19,759 bases of DNA from JACCUZ01 sp038246575 (GCA_038246575.1 JBBRVU010000064.1:1-19759), one strand, 5' to 3'; shown: positions 7,828-16,289, counted from the first letter of the stretch. Notes: generated by a model not told the origin, from the letters alone. Program-made: numbers and translations.

Positions 7828-9324
7828 ATGAGCGGTATCGAGACGGGCACGATCAAGACCAACATCCCGGCGCGGCTCGACCGGTTGCCTTGGGCCCGAT
7901 GGCACTGGCTCGTCGTCGTCGGCCTCGGCACGGTCTGGATCCTCGACGGACTCGAGGTCACCATCGTCGGGGCCATCGCCGGCCGGCTGACCGAGAAGGG
8001 CAGCGGCATCTCCATCTCGGAGAGCCAGATCGGGATCGCCGCAGGCGTCTACGTGGCCGGGGCGTGCCTGGGTGCGCTGTTCTTCGGCTACCTCACCGAC
8101 CGGCTCGGGCGCAAGAAACTGTTCCTCGTCACGCTGCTGGTCTATCTCGCGGCCACGATCGCAACCGCGTTCTCGATGAACCCGCTCTACTTCTACGTCT
8201 GCCGGTTCTTCACCGGCGCCGGCATCGGAGGTGAGTACGCCGCGATCAACTCCGCGATCGACGAGCTCATCCCGGCCCGGTTGCGTGGCCGCATCGACCT
8301 CATCATCAACGGCTCGTTCTGGCTCGGCACGGCACTCGGTGCGGCACTGTCGGTTGTCCTGCTGAACGAGAACTTCTTCGCCAAGGACTTCGGCTGGCGG
8401 ATCGCCTTCGGGCTCGGTGCCGTTCTCGGTGTCGCGATCCTGCTGGTCCGTCGCTACGTGCCCGAGTCGCCGCGGTGGATGTTCATCCACGGCCAGGCGG
8501 AGGGCGCCGAGGCGATAGTGCGCGACATCGAGGCCCAGGTGGAGGACTCGACTCACGAGCGCCTGCCCGACTCCGAGGACTACCTCACGATCCGACAACG
8601 CAAGACGATCGGCTTCGTGGTCATCGCCAAGACCGCGTGGCAGCTCTACCCGAAGCGCGTCGTCCTCGGCCTGTCGATGTTCATCGGGCAGGCGTTCCTC
8701 TACAACGCGGTCTTCTTCACCTTCGCCCTCGTCCTGACCAAGATCCTCAATGTCTCGTCCTCGACGGCGCCGTGGTACCTCATCCCGTTGGCCATCGGGA
8801 ACTTCCTCGGCCCGCTGGTTCTCGGCCACTTCTTCGACTCGGTCGGTCGACGGGTGATGATCACCATGACGTACGTCGTGTCCGGCCTTGCACTGATCCT
8901 GACCGGTGTCCTGTTCAACCAGGGCGCCCTGACCCCGACCACGTTGACCCTCGCCTGGTGCGTCGTGTTCTTCTTCGCCTCGGCCGGCGCGAGCTCCGCC
9001 TACCTCACGGTGAGCGAGATCTTCCCGATGGAGACACGGGCGATGGCCATCGCGTTCTTCTACGCGGTTGGCACCGGGCTGGGCGGCATCGCGGGGCCGA
9101 TCCTGTTCGGCAAGCTCATCGAGTCGGGCCGCGGTGCGGTCGTGAACGGCTACTACCTCGGCGCCGGGCTGATGATCGCTGCGGGCATCGTCGCGATGTT
9201 CCTGGCGGTGCCGGCCGAGGGACGGTCGCTCGAGGACATCGCCGCTCCCCTCACTGCTCAGGACGCCGATGAGGACGCAGATGAGGATGATCGTGCGGCC
9301 ACACCGGCCGCACCCGCCGGCTGA
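7828..9324 (+). CDS. MFS transporter, sugar-porter-like
   Basis: An inner-membrane secondary transporter of 498 residues with about 12 predicted helices; substrate unknown. Sugar-porter-type signatures are present: WILDGLEVTIVG in helix 1, GYLTDRLGRKKL between helices 2 and 3, RFFTGAGIGGEYAAINS around helix 4, ELIPARLRGR, and PESPRW at the end of the N-terminal half. GHFFDSVGRRVMI repeats the loop motif in the second half. The tail is acidic (ADEDADEDD) and probably cytosolic. These motifs are shared by sugar, aromatic acid, niacin and osmolyte porters, so the substrate stays open. Its divergence from the proline dehydrogenase operon makes proline or another amino-acid-derived substrate thinkable but unproven. 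Ribosome binding site GGGAG lies 7 nt before the ATG. It is convergent with the ABC permease gene. Confidence 0.88.
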   Translation: MSGIETGTIKTNIPARLDRLPWARWHWLVVVGLGTVWILDGLEVTIVGAIAGRLTEKGSGISISESQIGIAAGVYVAGACLGALFFGYLTDRLGRKKLFLVTLLVYLAATIATAFSMNPLYFYVCRFFTGAGIGGEYAAINSAIDELIPARLRGRIDLIINGSFWLGTALGAALSVVLLNENFFAKDFGWRIAFGLGAVLGVAILLVRRYVPESPRWMFIHGQAEGAEAIVRDIEAQVEDSTHERLPDSEDYLTIRQRKTIGFVVIAKTAWQLYPKRVVLGLSMFIGQAFLYNAVFFTFALVLTKILNVSSSTAPWYLIPLAIGNFLGPLVLGHFFDSVGRRVMITMTYVVSGLALILTGVLFNQGALTPTTLTLAWCVVFFFASAGASSAYLTVSEIFPMETRAMAIAFFYAVGTGLGGIAGPILFGKLIESGRGAVVNGYYLGAGLMIAAGIVAMFLAVPAEGRSLEDIAAPLTAQDADEDADEDDRAATPAAPAG

Positions 9325-9337
9325 GCCGCCGGACAGG

Positions 9338-10072
9338 TCAGGCAGTCCGCCGGCGCAGTGTCGCCGCGCCGGCGGACAGTGCCAGCACGATGGCACCTGC
9401 GACAACTGCGACGCTCACCCACGTCCCGGAGCCGATGTCAGCCTGGAGGGTCACGTCGCGCATCGCGTCGACGGCGTAGGACAGCGGCAGCACGTCGGAG
9501 ATCCAGCGCAGTGCGGTGTCCATGCTGTCCCGGGGAACGAGCAACCCGCACAGCAGGAACTGCGGGAGCACGAAGGCCGGCATGAACTGCACGGCCTGGA
9601 ACTCGGTTGCGGCGAAGGCACTGACGAACAGACCCAGCGCCATGCCCAGCACGGCGTCGAGCACGGCGATCAGCAGCAGGAACCACGCCGGACCGGCAAT
9701 GTCGAGCCCGAAGACGAAGATGGCCAGCACCGTGACGACGCTCGCCTGGACCACGGCGACCAGACCGAACGCGAGCGCGTAGCCGAGCAGCAGGTCCAGC
9801 TTGGAGATGGGCATCGTCAGCAACCGCTCGAGAGTTCCCGACGTGCGCTCCCGCAGCGTGGCGACCGAGGTGACGAGAAACATCACGACGAACGGGAAGA
9901 CCCCGAGCAAGGGGGCGCCGACCCGGTCGAAGGTGGGTGTTCCGTGGAACACCCAGGCCAGCAGCCCGACGAGCACGGACGGGACAACGATGAGCATCGC
10001 CAGCGTGCGGTGGTCATGGCGCAGCTGCGCCAGGACGCGGCCAGCCGTGGCAAGGGTGATACGGGGGTTCAT
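9338..10072 (-). CDS. ABC-2 type transporter permease
   Basis: The membrane subunit of an ABC exporter, 244 residues with six predicted helices. Hydrophobic segments begin at TLAMLIVVPSVLVGLLAWVF and include LGVFPFVVMFLVTSVATLRERTSGTLERLLTMP; the RERxxGTLExLLxxP run is diagnostic for ABC-2 permeases of drug, antibiotic or polysaccharide exporters. The PLSYAVDAMRDVTL segment near the C-terminus is also typical. Its ATG overlaps the ATPase stop codon by 4 bp (ATGA), and GGAG lies 7 nt upstream. It pairs with the ATPase as an exporter, with the TetR gene as probable regulator. Its last codons lie inside a strong inverted repeat. Confidence 0.92.
   Translation of the reverse strand: MNPRITLATAGRVLAQLRHDHRTLAMLIVVPSVLVGLLAWVFHGTPTFDRVGAPLLGVFPFVVMFLVTSVATLRERTSGTLERLLTMPISKLDLLLGYALAFGLVAVVQASVVTVLAIFVFGLDIAGPAWFLLLIAVLDAVLGMALGLFVSAFAATEFQAVQFMPAFVLPQFLLCGLLVPRDSMDTALRWISDVLPLSYAVDAMRDVTLQADIGSGTWVSVAVVAGAIVLALSAGAATLRRRTA
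9345..9377. terminator. Perfect 12-bp inverted repeat at the convergent gene ends, probable terminator
   Basis: GTCCGCCGGCGC (9345-9356) and its exact reverse complement (9366-9377) flank a 9-nt loop. The hairpin lies just after the MFS stop codon (9324) but inside the final codons of the permease gene (stop at 9338-9340). For the MFS transcript it is a normal terminator position. For the minus-strand transcript it precedes the stop codon. Confidence 0.5.
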
Positions 10073-10803
10073 GCCATGCTCCGTTCAGCTTCGTCGACGA
10101 GGTCGAGGAAGGCCGCTTCGATGTCGGTCCGACCGGTCCGCTCCAGCAGTCGGGCGGGGGTGTCGTCGGCGAGGATGCGCCCCTCGCGGATGAGGAGCAA
10201 CCGCTCGCACCGGCTCGCTTCGTCCATCACGTGGCTGCTGACGAGCAGCGTGGTCCCGTTCGCAGCGAGACGGCCGAAGAGGTCCCACAGGTCCCGGCGG
10301 AGCACGGGGTCCAGGCCCACGGTCGGCTCGTCCAGGATCAGAACCTGCGGCGCGCCGAGCAGCGCGGCAGCAAGCGACACCCGAGCCTCCTGTCCCCCGG
10401 ACAGGCGGCCGGCGACAACATCGACGTGGCTGTCGAGACCGACCTCCGACGTGACCCGCTCGACGTCCCCCGCCGGTGCGCCGAGGACGCGCGCGAAGTA
10501 GCGCAGGTTCTCGCGCACGGTGAGGTCGCCGTAGACCGACGGCGCCTGGGTGACGTAGCCGACCGAGCGACGCAGCTCCGTCGAGCCGGCCGGTTCGCCC
10601 AGTACCCGTACCTCGCCGCCGGCGACGATCTGGACACCGACGATCGCGCGCATCAGCGTGCTCTTGCCGCCACCGCTGGGGCCGAGCAGCCCGGTGACGG
10701 TGCCGGCCGGGACGGAGAAGGAGACGTCGGACAGGACGGTGCGCCCACCGCGTACGACGCTGAGGTTGGCGACCTCCACGGCCGCGCCGGTGTAATTCAT
10801 CAT
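10069..10803 (-). CDS. ABC transporter ATP-binding protein
   Basis: The ATPase subunit of the ABC-2 exporter, 244 residues, cytosolic and membrane-associated. All nucleotide-binding motifs are intact: Walker A GPSGGGKST (41-49), Q-loop Gln86, signature LSGGQ (134-138), Walker B VLILDEP (154-160), D-loop GLDP and switch His191. The product starts Met-Met; the first ATG (10801-10803) coincides with the transcription start predicted from a near-consensus promoter, so the mRNA is probably leaderless. The permease follows with a 4-bp overlap. The family includes multidrug and lipid/antibiotic exporters; the cargo cannot be inferred. Regulation is most likely by the TetR protein encoded just upstream on the same strand. 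Confidence 0.94.
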   Translation of the reverse strand: MMNYTGAAVEVANLSVVRGGRTVLSDVSFSVPAGTVTGLLGPSGGGKSTLMRAIVGVQIVAGGEVRVLGEPAGSTELRRSVGYVTQAPSVYGDLTVRENLRYFARVLGAPAGDVERVTSEVGLDSHVDVVAGRLSGGQEARVSLAAALLGAPQVLILDEPTVGLDPVLRRDLWDLFGRLAANGTTLLVSSHVMDEASRCERLLLIREGRILADDTPARLLERTGRTDIEAAFLDLVDEAERSMA

Positions 10804-10809
10804 GCGATG

Positions 10810-10838
10810 AATATGCGCTTGAGCGCTTGCTCTGTCAA
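10810..10838 (-). promoter_or_regulatory. Strong sigma70-type promoter of the ABC exporter operon
   Basis: On the minus strand a perfect -35 TTGACA (10833-10838) and a -10 CATATT (10810-10815) are separated by exactly 17 nt. The -10 ends 6 nt before the first ATG (10803), placing the transcription start on the A of the start codon. This is the best promoter match in the window. Confidence 0.7.
10815..10832. promoter_or_regulatory. Candidate TetR operator in the promoter spacer
   Basis: Between the -35 and -10 boxes GCGCTTG occurs twice with an 8-bp period (10815-10821 and 10823-10829). GAGC-N4-GCTC forms a dyad at 10821-10832. Binding there would block RNA polymerase. The adjacent TetR-family gene is the obvious candidate protein; this link is inferred. 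Confidence 0.45.
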
Positions 10839-10875
10839 GCCCCCTGGCCCGCCCCGGAAGCGAGGAGGAGCCCGG

Positions 10876-11478
10876 TCAGCCCACGAGATAGCGCTGCACC
10901 GTGGGTGCGAGGAGGGCGACGAGCTCCTCCTCGGACGCGGAGGCAAGCGGCTCGATGCGGACGACGTAGCGAAGGATCACGACACCGACCAGCTGAGCTG
11001 CGGCCGCCTCGACCCGCAGCTGGTCGACGTCACCGACCGAGGCCGCCACTCGCGACAGCAGCGCGGTGCCGACGAACTCACGCAGCATCGTCGCACCCTG
11101 GTCGCTGGTGAACGCCGACCGGACCATGCCGAGGAACGGCGCCCGGAACGAGGGCTCCGCCCAGATGCCGAGGAAGAGCCGGACCAGCCGCTCCCCCAGT
11201 CCGTCCCGGTCGCCGGCCAGGACCTGTGGGAGCCGGTCAGCGGGGTCGAAGGGCAGCTCCATCGCCGCGACGAAGACCCGCTCCTTCGTCCCGAAGTAGT
11301 GGTGCACGAGGGCCGGGTCGACATCGGCTTCGCGGGCGATCCCCCGCACGGTGGCACCGACGTAGCCCTTCGCGGCGAACTGTGCGCGCGCCGCCTCGAG
11401 GATCGCCCCGCGCCGGTCCCCCCCGTCGGCCGGCCGCCCGGGGCCGCGCCGCGGTGCGCCCGGTTCGCCACTGGTCAT
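10876..11478 (-). CDS. TetR/AcrR family transcriptional regulator
   Basis: A DNA-binding repressor of 200 residues, standard for the family. The N-terminal helix-turn-helix domain (about residues 21-70) reads AILEAARAQFAAKGYVGATV, then RGIAREADVDPALVHHYFGTKERVF, with the hallmark HYFGTKE. The helical C-terminal ligand and dimerisation domain contains FLGIWAEPSFRAPFLGMVRSA, resembling TetR C-terminal domains common in actinomycetes. A basic, Pro/Gly-rich tail of about 20 residues precedes the HTH. The gene lies 72 nt upstream of the ABC ATPase on the same strand, but the ATPase has its own strong promoter with operator-like repeats. The regulator therefore probably represses the exporter until a ligand is bound. 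Its ATG is at 11478. Confidence 0.93.
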   Translation of the reverse strand: MTSGEPGAPRRGPGRPADGGDRRGAILEAARAQFAAKGYVGATVRGIAREADVDPALVHHYFGTKERVFVAAMELPFDPADRLPQVLAGDRDGLGERLVRLFLGIWAEPSFRAPFLGMVRSAFTSDQGATMLREFVGTALLSRVAASVGDVDQLRVEAAAAQLVGVVILRYVVRIEPLASASEEELVALLAPTVQRYLVG

Positions 11479-11489
11479 GCCGCCATGAT

Positions 11490-11506
11490 GCCGCCCTGAC
11501 GGCGGC
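11490..11506. terminator. Short GC-rich hairpin between methyltransferase and TetR genes
   Basis: GCCGCC (11490-11495) and GGCGGC (11501-11506) flank CTGAC in the 43-bp gap. It could end the methyltransferase transcript or sit in the TetR leader. Six-base GC hairpins arise easily by chance in this base composition. Confidence 0.25.
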
Positions 11507-11521
11507 CCGGGTGCCTGCGGC

Positions 11522-12307
11522 TCAGTTGCGCGCCATCACGGCGTACGTCGTGAAGGGCTCGTCGAACACCCCACCAGGGTGCTCGCGACCGAGCAGCTCG
11601 AGCTCGGCGTCGACCACCTCGCGGGCGCGGTCCGTGCCGAGGGCGAACACGTAGGACTGGGTGTGCAGCGCCCGGCCGTAGTCCGCGAGCTGGACCCGCC
11701 GGGTCCACGGCACCTCTACCCGGGCGACCCGTCGAGACCAGGGCGGCGCGGCCAGCAGGTCGGCGACCCACGACTCGTCGGTGTGGGCCGGCCTCTCGCA
11801 GGCAAAGAACAGCCGCTCCTGGTGCGCGGCGAACCACGGCACGGTCAGGTCGTGTCGGTTCCACCACGCCGCCAGCACACCACCGGGCTTGAGCACGCGG
11901 AACGCCTCGGCGATCGAGCGGTCCGGATCGGTCCAGTGGAACGACTGGGCATAACTGAGCAGGTCGAACAGGCCGTCGCGCAGCGGAAGGGCGTTGCCGT
12001 CGCCGACGACAGCACGCACCCGGGACGTCGACCGCGCGTGCAAGACCTGCAGGACGCCCAGCCCGGGATCCACGGCGGTCACCGTCGCCCCCCGGCCGGC
12101 CAGCGCACGGCTGCCGATGCCGGTGCCGGCGCCGACATCGCACACGTCCGACCACAGCAGCGGCTGGCCCATCGCCGACTCGAGCGCATCGAAGAGCTGG
12201 GCCGGGTAGTCGGGCCGCACCGCGTCGTACTCGGCCGCGACGCTGTCGAACAGCTGTCGCTGGACCGGCGGGGCCGGCTCGGCCGGCGTCCCTTCGGAGG
12301 CGCTCAC
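11522..12307 (-). CDS. Class I SAM-dependent methyltransferase
   Basis: A predicted cytosolic methyltransferase of the type 11 (UbiE/small-molecule) family, 261 residues; substrate unknown. SAM-binding motif I is VCDVGAGTGIG (55-65), followed by the acidic ribose-binding Asp80 in VTAVDPG. Motif II/post-II reads GDGNALPLRDGLFDLLSYAQ, and the segment FRVLKPGGVLAAWW is typical of the fold. The GTG at 12307 was chosen because it overlaps the TIM-barrel stop codon as GTGA; no Shine-Dalgarno site is visible, which fits translational coupling. Reading further upstream in frame only yields a shadow of the TIM-barrel gene. The coupling suggests that both enzymes act on one pathway, but nothing here identifies it. 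Confidence 0.9.
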   Translation of the reverse strand: MSASEGTPAEPAPPVQRQLFDSVAAEYDAVRPDYPAQLFDALESAMGQPLLWSDVCDVGAGTGIGSRALAGRGATVTAVDPGLGVLQVLHARSTSRVRAVVGDGNALPLRDGLFDLLSYAQSFHWTDPDRSIAEAFRVLKPGGVLAAWWNRHDLTVPWFAAHQERLFFACERPAHTDESWVADLLAAPPWSRRVARVEVPWTRRVQLADYGRALHTQSYVFALGTDRAREVVDAELELLGREHPGGVFDEPFTTYAVMARN

Positions 12308-13122
12308 AGTGCTGTGTCGGAGGCGACGGCCAGGTTCAGGCGTGCGAACGCCAGCCCCTCGGCGAGGTCGGCCTCGCGCTCGTCGCGGTTGAGGGCCCGG
12401 CGGGTGTTCACCTCGAGCACCACGGTGCCGCCGAAACCGTTGTGCGCCAGCTGCTCCAGCACCTCGACGCACGGCTGGGTACCACGACCGGGCACGAGGT
12501 GCTCGTCCTTGTTCGACCCTGACCCGTCGGCCAGGTGGACATGCGCCAGTCGGTCTCCGACAGCGTCGAGAACGGCGACTGCGTCCGTGCCCGACACCGC
12601 TGTGTGCGAGAGGTCCAGAGTGACGTCGGGGGTGTCGAGCTCGAGCAGGTCCCAGTGCGGGAGGTACGCCGCCACCTCGCGGTTTCGGGCCTTCCACGGG
12701 AACATGTTCTCGACCGCGAACACGACATCGGTCTCGTCCTGCATCCTGGCCAGTCCCTCGACGAAGCCACGGGCGTACTCGCGCTGCCAGCGGAACGGCG
12801 GGTGCACCACGACGGTCGGCGCACCGACCCGCTCGGCCGCCTCGCGCGCCCGGACCAGCTTGGTCCAGGGGTCGGTCGTCCACACGCGCTGGGTGAGCAG
12901 CAGGCAGGGCGCATGGATCGCGAGCACCGGGATCCCGAAGCGGTCGGAGAGTCCCCGCAGGGCGTCGGGGTCCTGACTGACCGGGTCGGTCCACACCATG
13001 ACCTCAACCCCGTCGTAGCCGAGGTCGGCGGCGATCTGGAAGGACGTCGTGCAGGTCTCGGGATAGCAGGACGCGGTCGACAGGGCGACCTTCGCCCCGG
13101 GCACCTGGACCGCTCGACTCAT
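12304..13122 (-). CDS. Sugar phosphate isomerase/epimerase-like TIM-barrel protein
   Basis: A member of the xylose-isomerase-like TIM-barrel superfamily (sugar epimerases, AP endonuclease 2), 272 residues, cytosolic, metal dependent. Candidate metal ligands in the expected order are His107 (VVVHPP), Glu138 (FAVENMF), Asp170 and His173 (LDLSHTA), His196 and Asp199 (HVHLADG) and Glu237 (VLEVNTR). LGYDGVEVMVW at the second strand and PGRGT near the end also fit. The ATG at 13122 gives a normal N-terminus (MSRAVQVPGAKVALS); a GTG two codons upstream is possible. AGGG lies about 10 nt upstream. The gene leads a two-gene operon with the methyltransferase and diverges, across 43 bp, from the cysteine-rich gene. 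The family covers many reactions and the substrate cannot be assigned. Confidence 0.88.
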   Translation of the reverse strand: MSRAVQVPGAKVALSTASCYPETCTTSFQIAADLGYDGVEVMVWTDPVSQDPDALRGLSDRFGIPVLAIHAPCLLLTQRVWTTDPWTKLVRAREAAERVGAPTVVVHPPFRWQREYARGFVEGLARMQDETDVVFAVENMFPWKARNREVAAYLPHWDLLELDTPDVTLDLSHTAVSGTDAVAVLDAVGDRLAHVHLADGSGSNKDEHLVPGRGTQPCVEVLEQLAHNGFGGTVVLEVNTRRALNRDEREADLAEGLAFARLNLAVASDTAL

Positions 13123-13153
13123 GGGCACAACCCTAAGCGGCGGGTTAGCACCG

Positions 13154-13159
13154 TAGTCT
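13154..13159 (+). promoter_or_regulatory. Candidate -10 element of the leaderless cysteine-rich gene
   Basis: TAGTCT ends 6 nt before the GTG at 13166. It was used to prefer that start over the GTG at 13160, which would abut the -10. No -35 or Shine-Dalgarno site is evident. Confidence 0.4.
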
Positions 13160-13165
13160 GTGCCG

Positions 13166-13915
13166 GTGCCCGAGGTATCTCTTGACTTCCTTCGCGCGTG
13201 GGTCGAGTTCCCTGACCCCGCCGACCCCGAACAAGCCTTCCGTTGTGACCTGACCTGGCTGACGTCGAGCTGGGAGTGCATCTTCGGCAACGGCTGTCAG
13301 GGCATCTATGCCGACCAGCCCGACGGGGTCGGCTGCTGCACGCTCGGCGCGCACTTCTCGGACAAGGACGACGAGAAGCGGGTGAAGAAGTTCGTCAAAG
13401 AGCTCACACCCGAGACGTGGCAGCACTACGACCCGAAGAACTGGACCGAGAAGGACGAGGACGGCGAGCGCAAGACGCGCGTCGTCGACGGCGCGTGCAT
13501 CTTCGCCAACCGGCCGGGCTTCGCAGGTGGCACTGGTTGTGCCCTGCATGCTCTTGCCCTTCGCACCGGCCGGCACTTCCTCGAGACGAAGCCTGACGTC
13601 TGCTGGCAGCTGCCGATCCGGCGCACCTACGAGCGCGTCGAGCGGCCCGACGGCACCGAGGTGCTCGTCGCGGTCATCGCGGAGTACGACCGGCGCGGCT
13701 GGGGACCCGGCGGCCACGACCTCGACTGGTACTGCAGCGGCAACACCGAGGCGCACGTCGGCAAGGACCCGGTGTACGTGTCGATGCGTGCCGAACTCGT
13801 CGAGCTGATGGGACAAAAGGGGTACGACGAGCTGGTCCGCGTCAGCGAGGAGCACCTCGCCTCCCGTCGGCGCTTCGCCCTGCACCCGGCCGACCCGAAG
13901 GCCGCCAGCGGCTGA
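13166..13915 (+). CDS. Uncharacterised cysteine-rich protein, possibly YkgJ/DUF3109-like metal-cluster protein
   Basis: A cytosolic protein of 249 residues without a recognised enzyme fold. Nine cysteines are the striking feature: Cys27, 38, 44, 57, 58, 111, 125, 146 and 190. Cys57-Cys58 (GVGCCTLG) and the later ACIFAN, TGCALH and KPDVCWQLPIRR blocks recall the spacing of YkgJ/DUF3109-type proteins, in which clustered cysteines are thought to hold zinc or an iron-sulfur centre. That resemblance is from memory and the family assignment is tentative. Lys/Asp/Glu-rich segments (SDKDDEKRVKKF, TEKDEDGERK) separate the cysteine blocks. The start is probably GTG 13166; GTG 13160 adds two residues. 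It is a single gene, divergent from the TIM-barrel operon and 31 nt from the convergent MoaD-like gene, so context gives no function. Confidence 0.82.
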   Translation: MPEVSLDFLRAWVEFPDPADPEQAFRCDLTWLTSSWECIFGNGCQGIYADQPDGVGCCTLGAHFSDKDDEKRVKKFVKELTPETWQHYDPKNWTEKDEDGERKTRVVDGACIFANRPGFAGGTGCALHALALRTGRHFLETKPDVCWQLPIRRTYERVERPDGTEVLVAVIAEYDRRGWGPGGHDLDWYCSGNTEAHVGKDPVYVSMRAELVELMGQKGYDELVRVSEEHLASRRRFALHPADPKAASG

Positions 13916-13946
13916 GCCGCCCTGAGCGCCGCTGGGCCGAGCCGGG

Positions 13947-14239
13947 CTACCCCCCGGCCATAGCACCCAGCACGAGGAACGGCTCGCTGCCCGCAGCGAC
14001 GACGTCGGGCAGCGCGGCGTCGGGCGACTCGTGGGACAGGTCCTGCTCGCAGGCGAAGAACCGCACGAAGGCCCGTCGCTGATGGGTGTTCTGATCCCTG
14101 ATCGTGCCGCGCAGCGCGGGGTAGCTGGCCTCGAGCGCGTCGAGGATGGCGCGCTGGGTGACCGGCCCGTCGACGTCCACCGACACCTCGCCGTCCACCT
14201 TGGCGATGGTGCGGAGATGGGCCGGGAGGATGACGCGGA

Positions 14240-14243
<4 letters not shown>
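13947..14243 (-). CDS. MoaD/ThiS-like ubiquitin-fold protein with C-terminal Gly-Gly
   Basis: A small beta-grasp protein of 98 residues. It opens with the strand MIRVILPAHLRTI, has VTQRAILDALEASYPALRG in the position of the central helix, and ends EPFLVLGAMAGG. The final Gly97-Gly98 is the hallmark of MoaD/ThiS-type sulfur carriers, which are adenylated and then carry a thiocarboxylate there. No E1-like activating enzyme (MoeB/ThiF) and no molybdopterin or thiamine genes are in the window. Its ATG overlaps the stop codon of the beta-propeller gene by 4 bp (ATGA), so the two are translated together. A role in general cofactor synthesis is therefore less likely than a dedicated role with the propeller protein; this is inference. 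The frame extends upstream inside the propeller gene but that extension was rejected. Confidence 0.88.
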
Positions 14244-15355
<1,112 letters not shown>

Positions 15356-15405
15356 GTGGTGCTCCTCCCGTGGCCGGCCAGGTGGCCAGCGTCGACTGCT
15401 CTTCC

Positions 15406-15434
15406 ACGTTAGTGACCGGGGCCGACACTGGAAA
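15406..15434 (-). promoter_or_regulatory. Candidate promoter of the beta-propeller/MoaD-like operon
   Basis: On the minus strand TTTCCA (15429-15434) and TAACGT (15406-15411) are separated by 17 nt. The implied start near 15399 gives a leader of about 44 nt with a good ribosome binding site. Confidence 0.4.
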
Positions 15435-15458
15435 TGATCGGTCGCGACGAATCCGGTC

Positions 15459-15464
15459 TAGCGT
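15459..15464 (+). promoter_or_regulatory. Candidate -10 element of the leaderless PIG-L deacetylase gene
   Basis: TAGCGT ends 6 nt before the ATG at 15471. There is no strong -35. It lies back to back with the promoter of the beta-propeller operon. Confidence 0.4.
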
Positions 15465-15470
15465 CGAGGC

Positions 15471-16181
15471 ATGAGCGGTGGAAACCCGTACGGGACGGTG
15501 CTGGGGATCTGGGCGCACCCGGACGACGAGACCTACCTGTGCGGTGGCCTGATGGCGCGGGCTGCGCGGGCGGGTGCCCGGGTCGTGTGCGTGACGGCGA
15601 CGAGGGGTGAGCTCGGTTCGCCCGACGAGGCCCGCTGGCCGAGCGGGCCGGCCCTGGCCGCGGTCCGGACCGCGGAGATGGAGGCGGCCCTGGAGATCCT
15701 CGGCGTCCGCGAGCACCGGTGGCTGGACTACCCAGACGGGGGCTGCGGCGACGTCGACCAGGACGAGGCGGTGCGCCGAGTCATGGAAGTGATGGCCGAG
15801 GTGCGGCCTGACACGGTCTTGACGTTCGGGCCGGACGGGATGACCGGTCACCCCGACCACCAGGCCGCCAGCCGGTGGGCGACGGCGGCCTTCGAGGCGG
15901 TCGCCCGGCCGGGCGCAGTGCTCGGCTACGCGACCAACACCCCAGAGTGGCTCGCGCAGTTCCGGGAGCCGCTGGACCGGTTCAACGTGTACATGGGGGC
16001 CGAGCCGCCCTGCACGCCGCGGGAGGAGCTGATCGTGTTCGAGTCGTTCGACGGCGAGCTGCTCGAGACGAAGCTGACGGCGATCAGGGCGATGACCAGC
16101 CAGGTCGAGCCGCTGGTGCAGGGTCTGGGCGAGGACTTCCTGCGGCGCGGGTTCGCCGAGGAGTGCTTCCGCCGACCCTGA
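15471..16181 (+). CDS. PIG-L family deacetylase (LmbE-like)
   Basis: A zinc-dependent N-acetylglucosamine-type deacetylase, 236 residues, cytosolic. The zinc-binding and catalytic motif is AHPDDE (15-20), and the second ligand motif is HPDH (127-130). GARVVCVTATRGELGSPDEA and WLDYPDGG are typical for actinobacterial members. The family includes MshB and Mca of mycothiol metabolism; this protein is shorter than MshB (about 300 residues), and its substrate is not established. The ATG at 15471 is the only sensible start and has a -10-like hexamer 6 nt upstream. It diverges from the beta-propeller gene and is followed by radA after 115 nt that hold radA's own candidate promoter and no gene. Confidence 0.92.
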   Translation: MSGGNPYGTVLGIWAHPDDETYLCGGLMARAARAGARVVCVTATRGELGSPDEARWPSGPALAAVRTAEMEAALEILGVREHRWLDYPDGGCGDVDQDEAVRRVMEVMAEVRPDTVLTFGPDGMTGHPDHQAASRWATAAFEAVARPGAVLGYATNTPEWLAQFREPLDRFNVYMGAEPPCTPREELIVFESFDGELLETKLTAIRAMTSQVEPLVQGLGEDFLRRGFAEECFRRP

Positions 16182-16283
16182 GGACCGACGGCGTACGCGG
16201 TGGACGACGCGCGATCGAGGGGGACGCGAGGAGCGGCGGGCTGCGGCCCGGCGCGGGTCCCCGGAAGTGTCCGAGGGCCGCCC

Positions 16284-16289
16284 TACTGT
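16284..16289 (+). promoter_or_regulatory. Candidate -10 element of the leaderless radA gene
   Basis: TACTGT ends 7 nt before the ATG at 16297. It supports this ATG over the in-frame GTG at 16267, which would lie upstream of the promoter. Confidence 0.4.

Noticed and set aside
7690..9405. 571-codon open frame on the minus strand opposite the MFS transporter
   Set aside because: Its product is low-complexity Asp/Glu/Arg/Gly-rich, the mirror of hydrophobic GC-rich codons. The plus-strand MFS has clear family motifs.
10231..11499. 422-codon plus-strand frame opposite the ABC ATPase and TetR genes
   Set aside because: No recognisable domain; the minus-strand genes have complete motifs.
13123..13290. 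Upstream in-frame extension of the TIM-barrel gene
   Set aside because: It would overlap the divergent cysteine-rich gene, and the added residues do not resemble the family.
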